A stretch of 60,000 nt of DNA. Origin: Nematostella vectensis (Eukaryota > Cnidaria > Anthozoa > Actiniaria > Edwardsiidae). Of the stretch, positions 49,001 through 58,900 are shown piece by piece. The first letter of the stretch is position 1. Each line of letters begins with the position of its first letter. A program made the position numbers and the translations under genes. The DNA is taken from positions 10,710,813-10,770,812 of the forward strand of contig NC_064041.1 in assembly GCF_932526225.1 (NCBI RefSeq). The letters are read 5' to 3'. Under the pieces are notes generated by a model, which was not told the DNA's origin, ran no database searches, and worked only from the letters and a program-made list of their open reading frames with translations.

Positions 49001-51001
49001 TGATGTAACACAAGGTTTCTTTACTCCTGGTGGTTTTTCTTTTGCTGTTCTAATGGTGTGTGTTTTCAACACACGAGATGTAATTCGTTTTGGGGCTTTA
49101 CCAGGTGAAATATGTGAAGGTTGTTTAGTAGAAGACCTTTGAGAGTGTTTACTGGTATGGCTGCCTTGAGAAGGACTTTTCAGTTCTGGTGATGTTATAG
49201 GACTTGATTTTCTGCGTTTAGCAAGATCCTCAATGATACTAGAGGTCATGGAACTAGACTCAATGTTTCTCTCCCTCTTTGGTGGTTTTCTTCTCAAAGC
49301 ATGCTTGTCCTTAAAAGAGCCAGAAATTGTAGAATTAATAATGAGAGAAGTACAAGATAAAACCATGTAAATCTAGCAGTACTTTAATAACAAAAACACA
49401 ATTTGTGGTACCTAACATTAGCCTATTACACTAACATGTGGCTTTGAAAATCACAATATGGTCTTTCCCAATGCACTCTTTCTTGTTTTATAAGAACCTT
49501 TTTTTTAAAAGAACTTCCAGCCTGAGATTAAACTTTAAACAAAAAAAAATGCCAAGAACATGCAAAGGCAGCAAAATATTGTTCTGTTAGTGTGATGCAT
49601 TCTAAAATGCAGAAGCAAATTTGTTCGTAAGAACAACCTTAACTTAATGCTATATGATTCTCTTCTTAATTATTCATTGTGTATTATAATTCTATATACA
49701 CTAAAATTCAAGAACATCCTTAAGAACATTTTCAGCCATAACCCATTGACTCCTGGCTATTTTTTAGCTGAATTTACAAAAAACAGATACCTCCCCCCTA
49801 TTCTGAGTTTTATACAGCCCGTCAAAGTCAAACACAGCTGCACCTAGTCAGCGGTATCCTAGCTTTCCAACAGTGCTTTGCAGTCCCCACTTTTAATCCC
49901 TCATTATTGTGCTGAAGCGAGCACAAGTTGATGGTTGCTTGTATTTTTCATAAAAAATACAGCTATGAGCATATTGGGAGAGTGTTTCAGGACATCATGA
50001 AGTCTATTGGGGCATAATTGAGTGCTTTGCTTATGGATATTTACAAGCAAAGGTGGATTCATGATGATTTTTTCTTGTTTGGCTTTGCCTGGATAAGAAA
50101 ATAATTTTCTAATGAATCACCACAGCTCTCCTAAATGCTGTCTTTTCTGGAACCAAATTGATTTCAAAATTGTTTACACTGCTATTCTGGGTCTGTATGA
50201 CCTGAAATTGATTTGTTTGGCTTATAGAAAACCATCTGACTTTGGAATCCATAAAGGCATCCAAGTGGTTTTACAAGACTTCAAGGAGTGGACATTGTGT
50301 TTTGGGGCAAATGTACCTGGAGGATCAGAATAAAAGTATCTAATCTGTGTCTTGAGCTGTGTTTGCTGATCTCTCTCCCTTGTGTGGTATTTTTGAGAGT
50401 TTTGTATAGGGGTGTGATTCTGGTTTTTTCCTTATAGAACTTGAAATTTGTCAAAGAACCTGTGCTATTATTTGGCTTAAGAGTAGTTGCCAACACCTTG
50501 GTTGGATGTATAACTTCAAGACCATTTATCCCTTAGACTGATGCCTGAGTATCTTCATCTTGTTGTATTTATTTTGCATTTATGTTTTTTTTGGGTTGTG
50601 TGTACTTCTAAAAGCTGGTACAGGCCGGTTTAGAGGTCATTGTGTTAAAATGCTTCAAATCTAAGAATGGCACACCCTCAACCGGAAATTTTAGACGTTC
50701 TTATCAAAAAAGAGTGTACCGCTGGTCATAGAACGCCATTGTTTGGTAGTAACTACTATATGAATTATGACTAAATTACAGTCTGAATAAGTATGCATAT
50801 AACATTAATCAAAAGTTTACTCACAAATGTTACCTTGTGCGACAAATCGAGTGGGTGTTTCCATGAGGTCATGCCAGACATTTTATGAAAGAAGTACTTT
50901 CTCCCAGGTCTTGATGAAGACTCCTTCATAATCCAGCCATTTGGTAATGGCCTCATCTCTGAAGAAACAGGATCTGATGCCATCCTGTACACTCTGATCA
51001 T
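37022..51001 (-). CDS. SWT1: SWT1-type PIN-domain RNA endonuclease with N-terminal WW domain, 18 exons
   Basis: SWT1 proteins are nuclear endoribonucleases linked to mRNP quality control. Exons: 51001-50834, 49309-47951, 46508-46467, 45922-45878, 45463-45379, 45235-45174, 44883-44833, 44433-44329, 43174-43093, 41762-41674, 41451-41382, 41055-41003, 40372-40278, 40144-40082, 39609-39521, 38850-38570, 38154-38015, 37169-37022. They total 3027 nt (1008 aa plus stop) with matching phases. Exon 1 encodes a WW domain (LPNGW, KYFFHKMSGMTSW, HPL). Exon 2 (1359 nt) is low-complexity, basic and probably disordered. The PIN domain spans exons 5-10, with acidic sites in LDTNILLSHLKF, VPWIVMQELDSL, NDDRIL and LFSNDQNL. 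The helical C-terminal region follows. The 51-nt exon 44883-44833 has a weak donor (GTCATT) and may be optional. The intron after exon 3 is GC-AG. An in-frame internal ATG lies six codons after the chosen start. Confidence 0.9.
39648..39985. mobile_element. Long-hairpin MITE in a SWT1 intron
   Basis: The two arms of about 85 nt are inverted. The innermost 17 bp, gcgtcatgtgtgtttgt at 39717 and acaaacacacatgacgc at 39903, are perfect. The outer parts (aagcaagggagcac / gctcccttgcatg and aaatgcattcct / aggaatgcatttt) are slightly diverged. No coding capacity. Confidence 0.85.
43198..44037. repeat. 35-nt purine-rich minisatellite, about 23 units, in a SWT1 intron
   Basis: The unit is close to agatatagcatcatagtgag followed by atagggagaagagag. 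It lies just upstream, in SWT1 orientation, of exon 43174-43093. It is not related to that exon's sequence. Confidence 0.93.
45928..46449 (+). CDS. Hypothetical ORF (about 173 aa) filling a SWT1 intron antisense
   Basis: This open frame lies wholly inside the 544-nt SWT1 intron between exons 46508-46467 and 45922-45878, on the opposite strand. The frame is open from 45907 to a TGA at 46447-46449. The predicted protein is mixed and not low in complexity. Its first half contains VGVDLQYDVTGGG. Its second half is rich in charged and hydrophobic residues suggesting helices (RLLRFSIKLELKEIL, WLRTILELSQLVKT). I do not recognise a family. No clear promoter or poly(A) signal is visible. It could be a nested single-exon gene, a captured foreign or retroposed sequence, or a chance open frame. 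Confidence 0.45.
   Translation: MKNHNKVHWLVHKSNSKGLQFTLRTTGNPLQAATSLRDSVVPYANIPVGVDLQYDVTGGGRTGLSIAPDVRMKLRLLRFSIKLELKEILDEIPAAAPKLEKDHRNWLRTILELSQLVKTATNAINSYKGIANKGEPVLKSVKSMQDGLSRLSGMCIFHQPTIIVNNFKKTSKQ
47100..47560. repeat. Dispersed repeat (family C), near-complete copy
   Basis: Bounded by G-rich and C-rich ends that are inverted (aaaagtagacgggggtgat / gcacccccgtctgtttt). Inside, words such as tgctatctcttagggtgt recur. The same family is cut by the retrozyme at 52.1-53.1 kb and appears again at 59860-60000. It lies in the SWT1 intron between exons 2 and 3. Confidence 0.75.
49739..50648. mobile_element. MITE-like element (family D) in SWT1 intron 1
   Basis: It begins taacccattgactcctggct and ends aggtcattgtgttaa, giving short imperfect inverted ends. 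An inverted and longer copy is at 54330-55581. No intact transposase frame is seen in either. Confidence 0.75.
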
Positions 51002-51022
51002 TTACCGCCACACTTGTCCATA
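51002..51022 (-). promoter_or_regulatory. Short upstream ORF overlapping the SWT1 start
   Basis: On the minus strand, an ATG at about 51019 opens a seven-codon frame (MDKCGGK) whose TGA overlaps the SWT1 start codon in an ATGA arrangement. If it lies in the 5' UTR, such an overlap can couple termination with re-initiation. Alternatively, ribosomes may start at the second in-frame ATG (ATGGCATC) of the main frame. The transcription start is not known, so the role is inference. Confidence 0.45.
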
Positions 51023-51908
51023 TCTAAAGGGGACGGGTCATCATTGTCAAATCAAGTAAACTTGGGAAAAAAAATTTCAATGCAGCAAGTCATGATTTCG
51101 TGTTTTGTGACTCAAACATTCAGCTTAACAAATATTTACTGATGAGCAAGTGGCTGAGAGGAAATTTGGCTAAATGTTTATATGTGTTTATATGCCGTGT
51201 TCCAGCCCAAATAAGAGTAAGCGAGAAAGCTAAGGCGAGTATCATACGACGAGGATCGACCTAATTTCTAGGTTAAAATAAATAAAGAGTTATATTCAGT
51301 ACTTAACATCTTCAAACTAAATACTAATCGTGTGCGAGGGGGAGCAGTGAACAAAGGGAATGTGAGTTGGGTATACAAAATTTGAGTAGAAAATCAGCGA
51401 TTCACACTTTCAAGCAACCAAACGGCAACCCAAATTTCACTATAAATCACGCAGCTTGCCCAAAAAATCAAAACAAAACAAAAAACCTACACAAACGCCT
51501 AACTACACAGTACAAAGACGCGTATAACCAATAATTAAACGTGTTGGAATACGACTGAGCTAGGCCATTAATTTAGAGTAAAGTTTGATAACCATTACAG
51601 CGACTGTCGTGTCAGAGAAGGACCGTGCGCGCGTGGAATCCTTAGCAAGTTATTGCAACAATTTGAGCCCGGTTTGGTCAACCATATTTCATGAATTGGT
51701 TAAAAATGCGTTGTTCTACCGCTCTGAGTTAAATTCACTTCATGTTTGGCTATTTGTGGGTTGCTTTCGTACCTTTTTTTGCTATCAAACCCTTCTCTCT
51801 TGCTCCAAAACATCTCTGCATCCATGTGCAACTTGGTAACCGTGCCTCCTAAGAAGCCAGCCAATCAGAATACGAGTTAAATACCAGGGTCGTCGAGTTG
51901 TCTGAAAC
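51023..51908. promoter_or_regulatory. SWT1 upstream region
   Basis: This should contain the SWT1 promoter and 5' UTR. No TATA box stands out. The plus-strand 84-codon frame here has no support as a gene. Confidence 0.4.
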
Positions 51909-51985
51909 CTCGTTCCCAGGGTCTTCTGGGTAATTTTCAATATGACGTCTAGATTGAAAAATACCCAGAAGACCCTGGGAACGAG
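51909..51985. mobile_element. Perfect 24-bp inverted-repeat hairpin (short MITE)
   Basis: ctcgttcccagggtcttctg then ggta is answered by the exact reverse complement ending ccctgggaacgag, with a 29-nt loop that itself contains attttcaat/attgaaaaat. Confidence 0.9.
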
Positions 51986-52256
51986 TATGGGTCGTCTTAC
52001 TGGGGGGGGTGGGAGAGGGGGAAATAAAGTAGGAAATCGTTATCTCTTTTATGGATACTTATATAAAATAAAATAAAATTGTTAATTTTTTTTCCGATTT
52101 TTCTACCTCTTAAATTGGTAGCCGCACAATTGGCATCACGCTAGCCCGGTCGCAGCTCTAGATCCCACATGGATCTGAGCTGTGGTTTAAAGCACTTCGT
52201 TCGAGTCGAAGTCGCCCTGCAGTTTTTTTGCCGATGAAGTTTAACTGAGGCAAACC

Positions 52257-52311
52257 GGCTATGCCATGCTGACGAGTCCTAATAAGGACGAAACAGCTGT
52301 CCATGGTTGCC
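52257..52311 (+). ncRNA. Hammerhead ribozyme, type I, copy 1
   Basis: The core CTGACGAG is at 52269-52276, followed by stem II (GTCC, loop TAATAA, GGAC) and GAAA at 52290-52293. Stem III is tiny (AC/GT around an AGCT loop), with the cleavage triplet GTC at 52299-52301. Stem I pairs CCATG (52264-52268) with CATGG (52302-52306), then after an internal loop GGC (52257-52259) with GCC (52309-52311). All core nucleotides of the hammerhead consensus are present, and self-cleavage is predicted after C52301. The palindromic stem III (ACAGCTGT) suggests the dimeric mode known for other short-stem-III hammerheads. Confidence 0.85.
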
Positions 52312-52610
52312 GAACTGCACGGGTAATAGACTGTGCTAGCGTCCCGTCTTGGCCCGACTGGTGCCAATGTGTGTATGCTAGTGTGCTTCTAAAGTTCACA
52401 TTTATGTATACATACTCGCAAGGATAGTTTGGCTATCCGACGGAGTTTTAGACTAGCAAAGGTCGCATGCGTGATCCGCACAATTGGCATCACGCTAGCC
52501 CGGTCGCAGCTCTAGATCCCACATGGATCTGAGCTGTGGTTTAAAGCACTTCGTTCGAGTCGAAGTCGCCCTGCAGTTTTTTTGCCGATGAAGTTTAACT
52601 GAGGCAAACC

Positions 52611-52665
52611 GGCTATGCCATGCTGACGAGTCCTAATAAGGACGAAACAGCTGTCCATGGTTGCC
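52611..52665 (+). ncRNA. Hammerhead ribozyme, type I, copy 2
   Basis: This has the same core and stems as copy 1, displaced by exactly 354 nt (CTGACGAG at 52623, cleavage after 52655). Cleavage at copies 1 and 2 would release a 354-nt monomer that could be circularised. Confidence 0.85.
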
Positions 52666-52964
52666 GAACTGCACGGGTAATAGACTGTGCTAGCGTCCCG
52701 TCTTGGCCCGACTGGTGCCAATGTGTGTATGCTAGTGTGCTTCTAAAGTTCACATTTATGTATACATACTCGCAAGGATAGTTTGGCTATCCGACGGAGT
52801 TTTAGACTAGCAAAGGTCGCATGCGTGATCCGCACAATTGGCATCACGCTAGCCCGGTCGCAGCTCTAGATCCCACATGGATCTGAGCTGTGGTTTAAAG
52901 CACTTCGTTCGAGTCGAAGTCGCCCTGCAGTTTTTTTGCCGATGAAGTTTAACTGAAGCAAACC

Positions 52965-53019
52965 GGCTATGCCATGCTGACGAGTCCTAATAAGGACGAA
53001 ACAGCTGTCCATGGTTGCC
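52965..53019 (+). ncRNA. Hammerhead ribozyme, type I, copy 3
   Basis: This has the same core and stems, displaced by 708 nt from copy 1 (CTGACGAG at 52977). One G-to-A change lies just upstream of stem I and does not touch the core. The unit is truncated 94 nt after the cleavage site. Confidence 0.83.
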
Positions 53020-53300
53020 GAACTGCACGGGTAATAGACTGTGCTAGCGTCCCGTCTTGGCCCGACTGGTGCCAATGTGTGTATGCTAGTGTGCTTCTAA
53101 AGTTCTTAAATTGGACCAACTGCTACATATCGTTTTTTTTTCGATTCTGTTACCTCAGGGTATTAAATTCGACAAATTGCTATTCCTAAGGGGGTGTTTG
53201 TTTGACGTTTCTTCCGATTATGGTAAGTGCCCTCCATTAGGGTTAAAATCGATTTTGCCGACGATCACCCCCATATGTTTTTATCGGAGTCCTTTCGGTT

Positions 53301-53994
53301 TGTCTTGGCTCTGAGGAAGAGGATTGGAGAAAGGAGTGTGTGTGTGATTGTACGTGTGTTTGGGGGGGGATGGGCGATGGAAAGACGATAGGGCATCAGT
53401 AATCGTTCACAATGATTTTTTTGTTGAATGAGGTTGGACTTCCATCTTTTCGCTACAAAACCTCAAAATTTGATGTTGCTTTGATCATAATCCTTTCAAA
53501 AGCTTCCCTTCCAGATTCAACTGTTTCTTTTTAATAAAAAAAAAATCAAACCCTGCCTATCTGACAATAAATTTTCGACATTTGTTTTTGTTTTTATTTG
53601 ATTTCACCTACAGGAGCAACAACATGTTCACATCCTTGAAAAAAAGGTTTTACACACTGGTTTATTTTTAGATTTGAACACTACTGGCAGCCCAGGCTTA
53701 CAGCAGAATGTAAAAGATCCCATATTTAACATGGTTTGTATGTGACAGAGCCTGAGTTTATCGTAAATCTGGTTAAATAATAGCTGACGTCAGAATGAAA
53801 CAGTAAATGTAAACCTCTGTATTGTTTCATTTTGGGTATAAAATAAAAATGTTGCTGAATCTTGTACGATATAAAAAATGCGGCGGATTATTCGAATTGA
53901 AGTTTTAGAAATAGCAAGTCCGATGAATAACATACACGCTCTCGCCTTTCGGAAGCAGCAGCAGTTGAAGTGTTGAAAAGTCTGTTTACTAGCC
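53301..53994. other. Intergenic sequence between uricase and SWT1
   Basis: No gene or clear repeat seen. Confidence 0.5.
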
Positions 53995-54245
53995 GGCCGC
54001 GCGCACAGGGTTCCCAATATTCGAAAATAAAACATTTCCAATAACCCACAATGAGAGCCGGCTAGCAGGTTAAGCCAAGCGTGAAGTGGGCTTGATTCAA
54101 AAAGGGGGGGTTTTGTTGCCGGCTCTCATTTCTTTGCACCCTCGGCCCAGCGCACCTCGGCCTTCGCGCGCGCACAGGGTTTCCAATATTCGAAAATAAA
54201 ACCTTTTCCGAATAACCAACAATGAAAGCCGGCTAGCAGGTTATG
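53995..54245. repeat. Tandem duplication of about 172 nt
   Basis: gcgcgcacagggttcccaat at 53998 recurs as gcgcgcacagggtttccaat at 54170, each followed by aataaaac and agccggctagcaggtta. Confidence 0.8.
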
Positions 54246-54329
54246 TTTACGAAAGTGCACATACTGAACACGTGACTTGGCAAATTCAAGCCAAAATAAA
54301 CACACGCGAATGACAAGAAATTAAAAACT

Positions 54330-55581
54330 TTAACACATTGACCCCTCAACCGGCCTGTACAGGCCTGTACCGGCCTTGAGAAATACCCACAAGTACCCAC
54401 AACCCAAAAAAATCATGTGGTCTTGAAGATATGTATCCATCCAAGATGAACAAGGTAACTCCTCTTTAGCTAAATAATAGCTCAGGTTCTTTGAAAAATT
54501 TCAAATCATATAAGGAAAAAAAGCAGAATCACCCCTCTCAACAAAACGCTCAAAATACCACACAAGGGAGAGAGATCAGCAAACACAGCTCAAGACACAG
54601 ATTAGATACCTTTATTCTTATCCTCCAGGTCCATTTGCCTCAAAACACAATGTGCACTCCTTGAAAGCTTGTGAATCCAATTGGGTGCAATTACGGATTG
54701 CAAAGCATTCCGGGGAAAAATTCACGAGGGGAGGGACTGTCAATACTCCTCTCCCCAAAGTCTGACGTTTTTTTTATATGTCTTTTCATCTCAAAGCCAA
54801 ACAATCAATTCCAGATCACACAGATCCAGAATAGCGGTGTGTAAACAATTTTGGAATCAATTTGGTTTCAGAAAATACAGCATTTAGTAGAGCTGTGGTG
54901 GTTCATTGGAAAATTATTTTTTCATCCAGGTAAAGCCAAACAAGAAAAATATCAACATGAACACACCTTTGCTTGCAATTGAAAATATCCATAAGCACAG
55001 CATTCAATTATGCCCAAATAGTTTACTGATGATGTCCTAGGACACTCTCCCGATATGATAAAAACGGTATTTTTTGTGAAATACACAAGCAACCATCAAT
55101 TTGTGCTCGCATTAGCACAGCGACAAGGGATTAATAATGGGACCGCAAAGCACTGTTGAAAAGCTAGGATACCGCTGACTAGGAAAAGCGGTGTTTGACT
55201 TCATATGAAGAAAACGTTGTCGTTTTGAGGGACTGGTACCGAGAACTCTTAGTTTCTTTTCAGATACTTTCTCCATTGACTAAAGATGGTCACAGTCACT
55301 GTTTTTCTCTTCTGATTACAAGTCATAATGTTTACGAAGCACCTGCGGTACGATAACCTTAAAAATAACAAAAATCATGCAGTTTTTCCAAATAAGGAAT
55401 ATATTAGTTTCCTTATATGGAAGTGATCGCGTTTGGCAAGAACGACAATTTTGGCTGAACTTTCTTGATATGTTGACGGGCTGTATAAAACTCAAAATAG
55501 TGGGAGGGTATCTGTTTTTTTTTTCAGTCTGTTTTGTTTTGGTAAATTCAGCTCAAAAATAGCCAGAAGTCGATGGGTTAA
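54330..55581. mobile_element. MITE-like element (family D), inverted copy upstream of SWT1
   Basis: Flanked by TTAA on both sides (ctttaacacattgacccctc at the left, gtcgatgggttaaag at the right). It is homologous to 49739-50648 in the opposite orientation, including gggagggtatctgttttt and ttaggtttaca-like internal segments. The TTAA flanks suggest a piggyBac-type target (inference). Confidence 0.75.
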
Positions 55582-55935
55582 AGAAAAATAAAAGCCATTT
55601 CTGACTAAAAAAATTTCTGGTTGATTCGTAATTTTCGTTATGATTCGCAAGCGCCGGATAAATTGATTTTTGTTTTTATTCCTTCGCGGCTAAAATATCT
55701 GAGCGCAAGCGAGTTCGCCACACAAAAAGGTAAAAAAGCCATGTGATCTGTCAGTAAAAGTCGCCTATTTTAATGTCTTGGTTAGTACATATAAAGATTG
55801 TTCTAAAAATTGCAAGTTTGTAAAAAAATAATAAAATCCTTATACGTTCTAACATCACAGTTATGTAAGCTCCTATTAAAGTGCTCCAAAAAAGCATTTT
55901 GTCTCCAGCCTTATTTATGTCATTGGATCAATCAT

Positions 55936-58900
55936 TTACAGACGTGCTTTCGGTTGCCTTGACAACCCTGCTTTGATGATTCCCGAAGGTTTGTCAACTG
56001 GCATCAGTATCTATGGGAACAAACCACAGGTATGTTATACCACTAAAATGAGAAGAACCTAAGTCACAAACCAACCAGACATATGACACCAAAGAAAAGA
56101 ATCTCAAACCAATCTGTCAAAACTATCGGGACCCTAGCAATAGCGGATTAATGCAAGAGACACACCGGTTTACCTCGTTATCATTCTTGATTCCGAAAGC
56201 ATCCATGTTCACGTTGAAGTAGTGAACGTTTGGCATAACCATCTCAATGTTCCCGATCTAGAACCAAACAAAACATACTAGACAAAATAGATGGTGATTA
56301 TATGGGTAGTGAAGGTGATGATGATGACGATGATAAATACATGATAAATTATGATGATGACGCCGACGACGACCGAAGACGATGATGATGATGATGATGA
56401 TGATGATTGTGATGATTGTCAACTTCCAGTTTCTTCTCATTTCTCACCTGAGGGATTTTCTCAAGTAGCGAGTTCTCGGCAATATACATGGTGTTCTGAA
56501 ATGGAAAAACAAATCTTGAATAGGCCATTTCAGCTATAAGCATGCGTGCGCTCTCACTATGGGAACCTACCTCAGCTACCGCCATGCAGCGCGCGCTTCT
56601 ATTGATGAAAGCTTAAAAAAAACGCGCGCTGCATTCTGGTAATTGAATATAATCAAAAAGCCCAAACTGTCGTGATCTCGTACCAGAACAATGAATACAA
56701 TACACCAAAAACGGGAAATTGACTCTGCCAAATTTTCGTCTTTAATAAGACTTCTTCAGGGCAGACTGAAGAAGATGAATCGTTACAAGCTTATTTACAT
56801 CAGAATAATGGCGCGAGACGCAAAAACATTACAACTGACAAAAACGCGCATTTTCTAGGATAGCGCGCGCTATGGATAAAAAGAATTTACACATCTCTAC
56901 GTGGGTTCCTACTATGAAAAAGTCATCACTATTAAGACCCCGCGGGTAGATAGATTTAAGCCGATAAGCCCACTGGCCTTCTCTTTCCCTAAGCTGAGCC
57001 TCAGAGTTACACTTATCTATAAGTTGTACCATAACATTATTAAGACCTAAATGATTGTCGCAATGAAAATTTGCTAGATAAGGTTTCTATGGTTATGCGC
57101 GCGCAAACTTATAGCTGGAATGGCCTATTCATCCACCCTCCGCGTGCAAAGGATGCAAAGGAGATTTTTTTGCGAAAATGCAAATGCATTCTTTTATAGC
57201 CATTTTGTAATCATACTACACTTGAAATCACTAACAATATTTGGATCGCTAACAAAACGCACAACTATACTTTACCCTACTTTACCTGCACCGAGGCCGA
57301 ATATTCCCCTGTTTTGGCTGGCCCTGAGAAATCCTCTATTATCACATCCTTCACCAGTTTACTAAATCAGAAAAGCTCTTGTTAACATTATAATAAAACT
57401 ACTCAATATACAGTATAGCCTGCGAAATAAAAAAATTCTCCGAAATCACAGAAACTAAACAGAAACGCCTGCTATGCAGACTAGTATTGGACTGATGTGA
57501 CCCCTAATAATCGGAGTTTGTCTAAATCAACATTAAAAGAAAGGGTTTTCCGTTGTAGAAGAGAGTCCTTTTGGTTTTCTTTGATATGTATTTCAGTAAA
57601 GAAAAGCCTGAAAACGATTACATTTATTAAGTCGATGATTGTAACACCTCGTTCATAAAAAAACTCCTTTGACTTTTACGTGAATCCGCAGCCAATTAAA
57701 GCAGTAAAACACATATAATAGGTAAGTCACGAGGCAACTCAGTAGCGGATCTAGGGGGAGGGTTTAGGGGGATTACCCCCCCCCCTTTTTGGGCTGCCAG
57801 AAAGCCATAGATAGATATATAGATAGATTTTATTTATGGCACCTTATAAAACATTTACATCGGCGTAAATCCACAAATAATATGTTTTTCTTACTTTGCC
57901 TTTGTATTTTTTTTTCTTGTTTCGAATGATTAGGTGACGTCACCGTACGTCGTCATCAAGCTTCACATTTCTTGCCTTCATACATTCAAAAATATGTTTC
58001 GCTAAGCGCCGATTCACCTTTTCATTCCGGCTCAATCCCATAATTCTGACGAAGTTATTTTCTTTGTTGGCATGGTGTCTAACATTGATACCTGCATGCG
58101 TTTTAAGGAAATCCAGTAAATTATCCCGATCATCTTTATAGGCTGGACATTCTAACAGAAAATGCTCTTCATCCTCCACTTTACCTGTCTGGCATACTAA
58201 GCATTTTCTTTCGTTAGGTTTTTTATATGGCTTTTCATACCTTCCAGTTTCAATTGCTAGCTTATGATTGCTTAGCTTGAATTTAGTAAGGGCAATCCTA
58301 TGGTCAATATTTTTTACGTCCGTTGGATAATCTTCTAAATTGTGGGACAGTTTAAACTTTCTGAGCGTACGCAATTTGTTCTTTTTGGCTTGGTCTTTTC
58401 TGTTGTCATTTTGAATAGAGCTAAGCCATGTCTGTTGTTCAATGTCATAAAGCCTTTGTTGAAGAAAACTGTAAGTTGCTTCGGGAGTGTTTGTGTCAGT
58501 CAGCCAAATATCGCTCCTACCCGCAAGGTCTAGTATTTGTTTAATTTTTCTATGCCAAAAGTTCTTGTTTTCATAATTAGATATGGCAGCGAATGCTTTG
58601 CGGGAAAGCTTTTCGTTATTCCCATTGTTGTTTGAAAGTTTAAGCCAAAGTTTGATCGCTCTACACTTTGCTTTTGTTCTGAGAGGGAATCGTCCTAATT
58701 CAGCCCTACACGCGTTCGAGCTACAGTATCGGTTTACGCCGAGAAGCCATTTTAGAAACTTGGTGTGGACCATTTCTATTGGATCTTTTTCTAACTTTCC
58801 CTTGTAGTCCGCTCCCCATATTTCGCTTCCATAAAGTAGGATTGGTTGTATCAAGGTGTCAAAAAGGCGGAGAGTTAGTTTGATATCTTGTCTGAAGTGC

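Larger units (their letters stand above)
52119..53105 (+). mobile_element. Retrozyme-like tandem element (2.8 units of 354 nt) with hammerhead ribozymes
   Basis: The sequence repeats exactly every 354 nt from 52122 to 53105 (two full units plus a truncated third), with very few differences. Each unit contains a hammerhead ribozyme core. A 10-bp direct repeat, CTTAAATTGG, flanks the element at 52109-52118 and 53105-53114, consistent with a target-site duplication. It is inserted into a dispersed repeat whose two halves continue on either side. A small hairpin (GCGTGAT/ATCACGC) lies at each unit junction. There is no coding capacity; the 69-codon minus-strand frame per unit is a by-product. Retrozymes with this architecture are known in plants and animals; assignment here is from structure alone. 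Confidence 0.85.
52000..53300. repeat. Dispersed repeat (family C) interrupted by the retrozyme-like element
   Basis: Left half 52000-52118 and right half 53106-53300 join smoothly when the insert and one CTTAAATTGG are removed (cctcttaaattgg followed by accaactgcta), matching the 47.2-kb copy. This is the evidence that the insert is a discrete mobile unit. Confidence 0.75.

Noticed and set aside
52158-53075. Three identical 69-codon minus-strand frames
   Set aside because: They are by-products of the 354-nt tandem element, antisense to its hammerhead ribozymes, without coding features.
55941-56028. Possible plus-strand exon (RAFGCLDNPALMIPEG)
   Set aside because: The minus strand of the same bases reads as the uricase C terminus with correct phase, stop codon and PTS1, which is much better supported.
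56258-56585. Poly-His and poly-Asp frames
   Set aside because: They are translations of a GAT/ATG microsatellite in a uricase intron.
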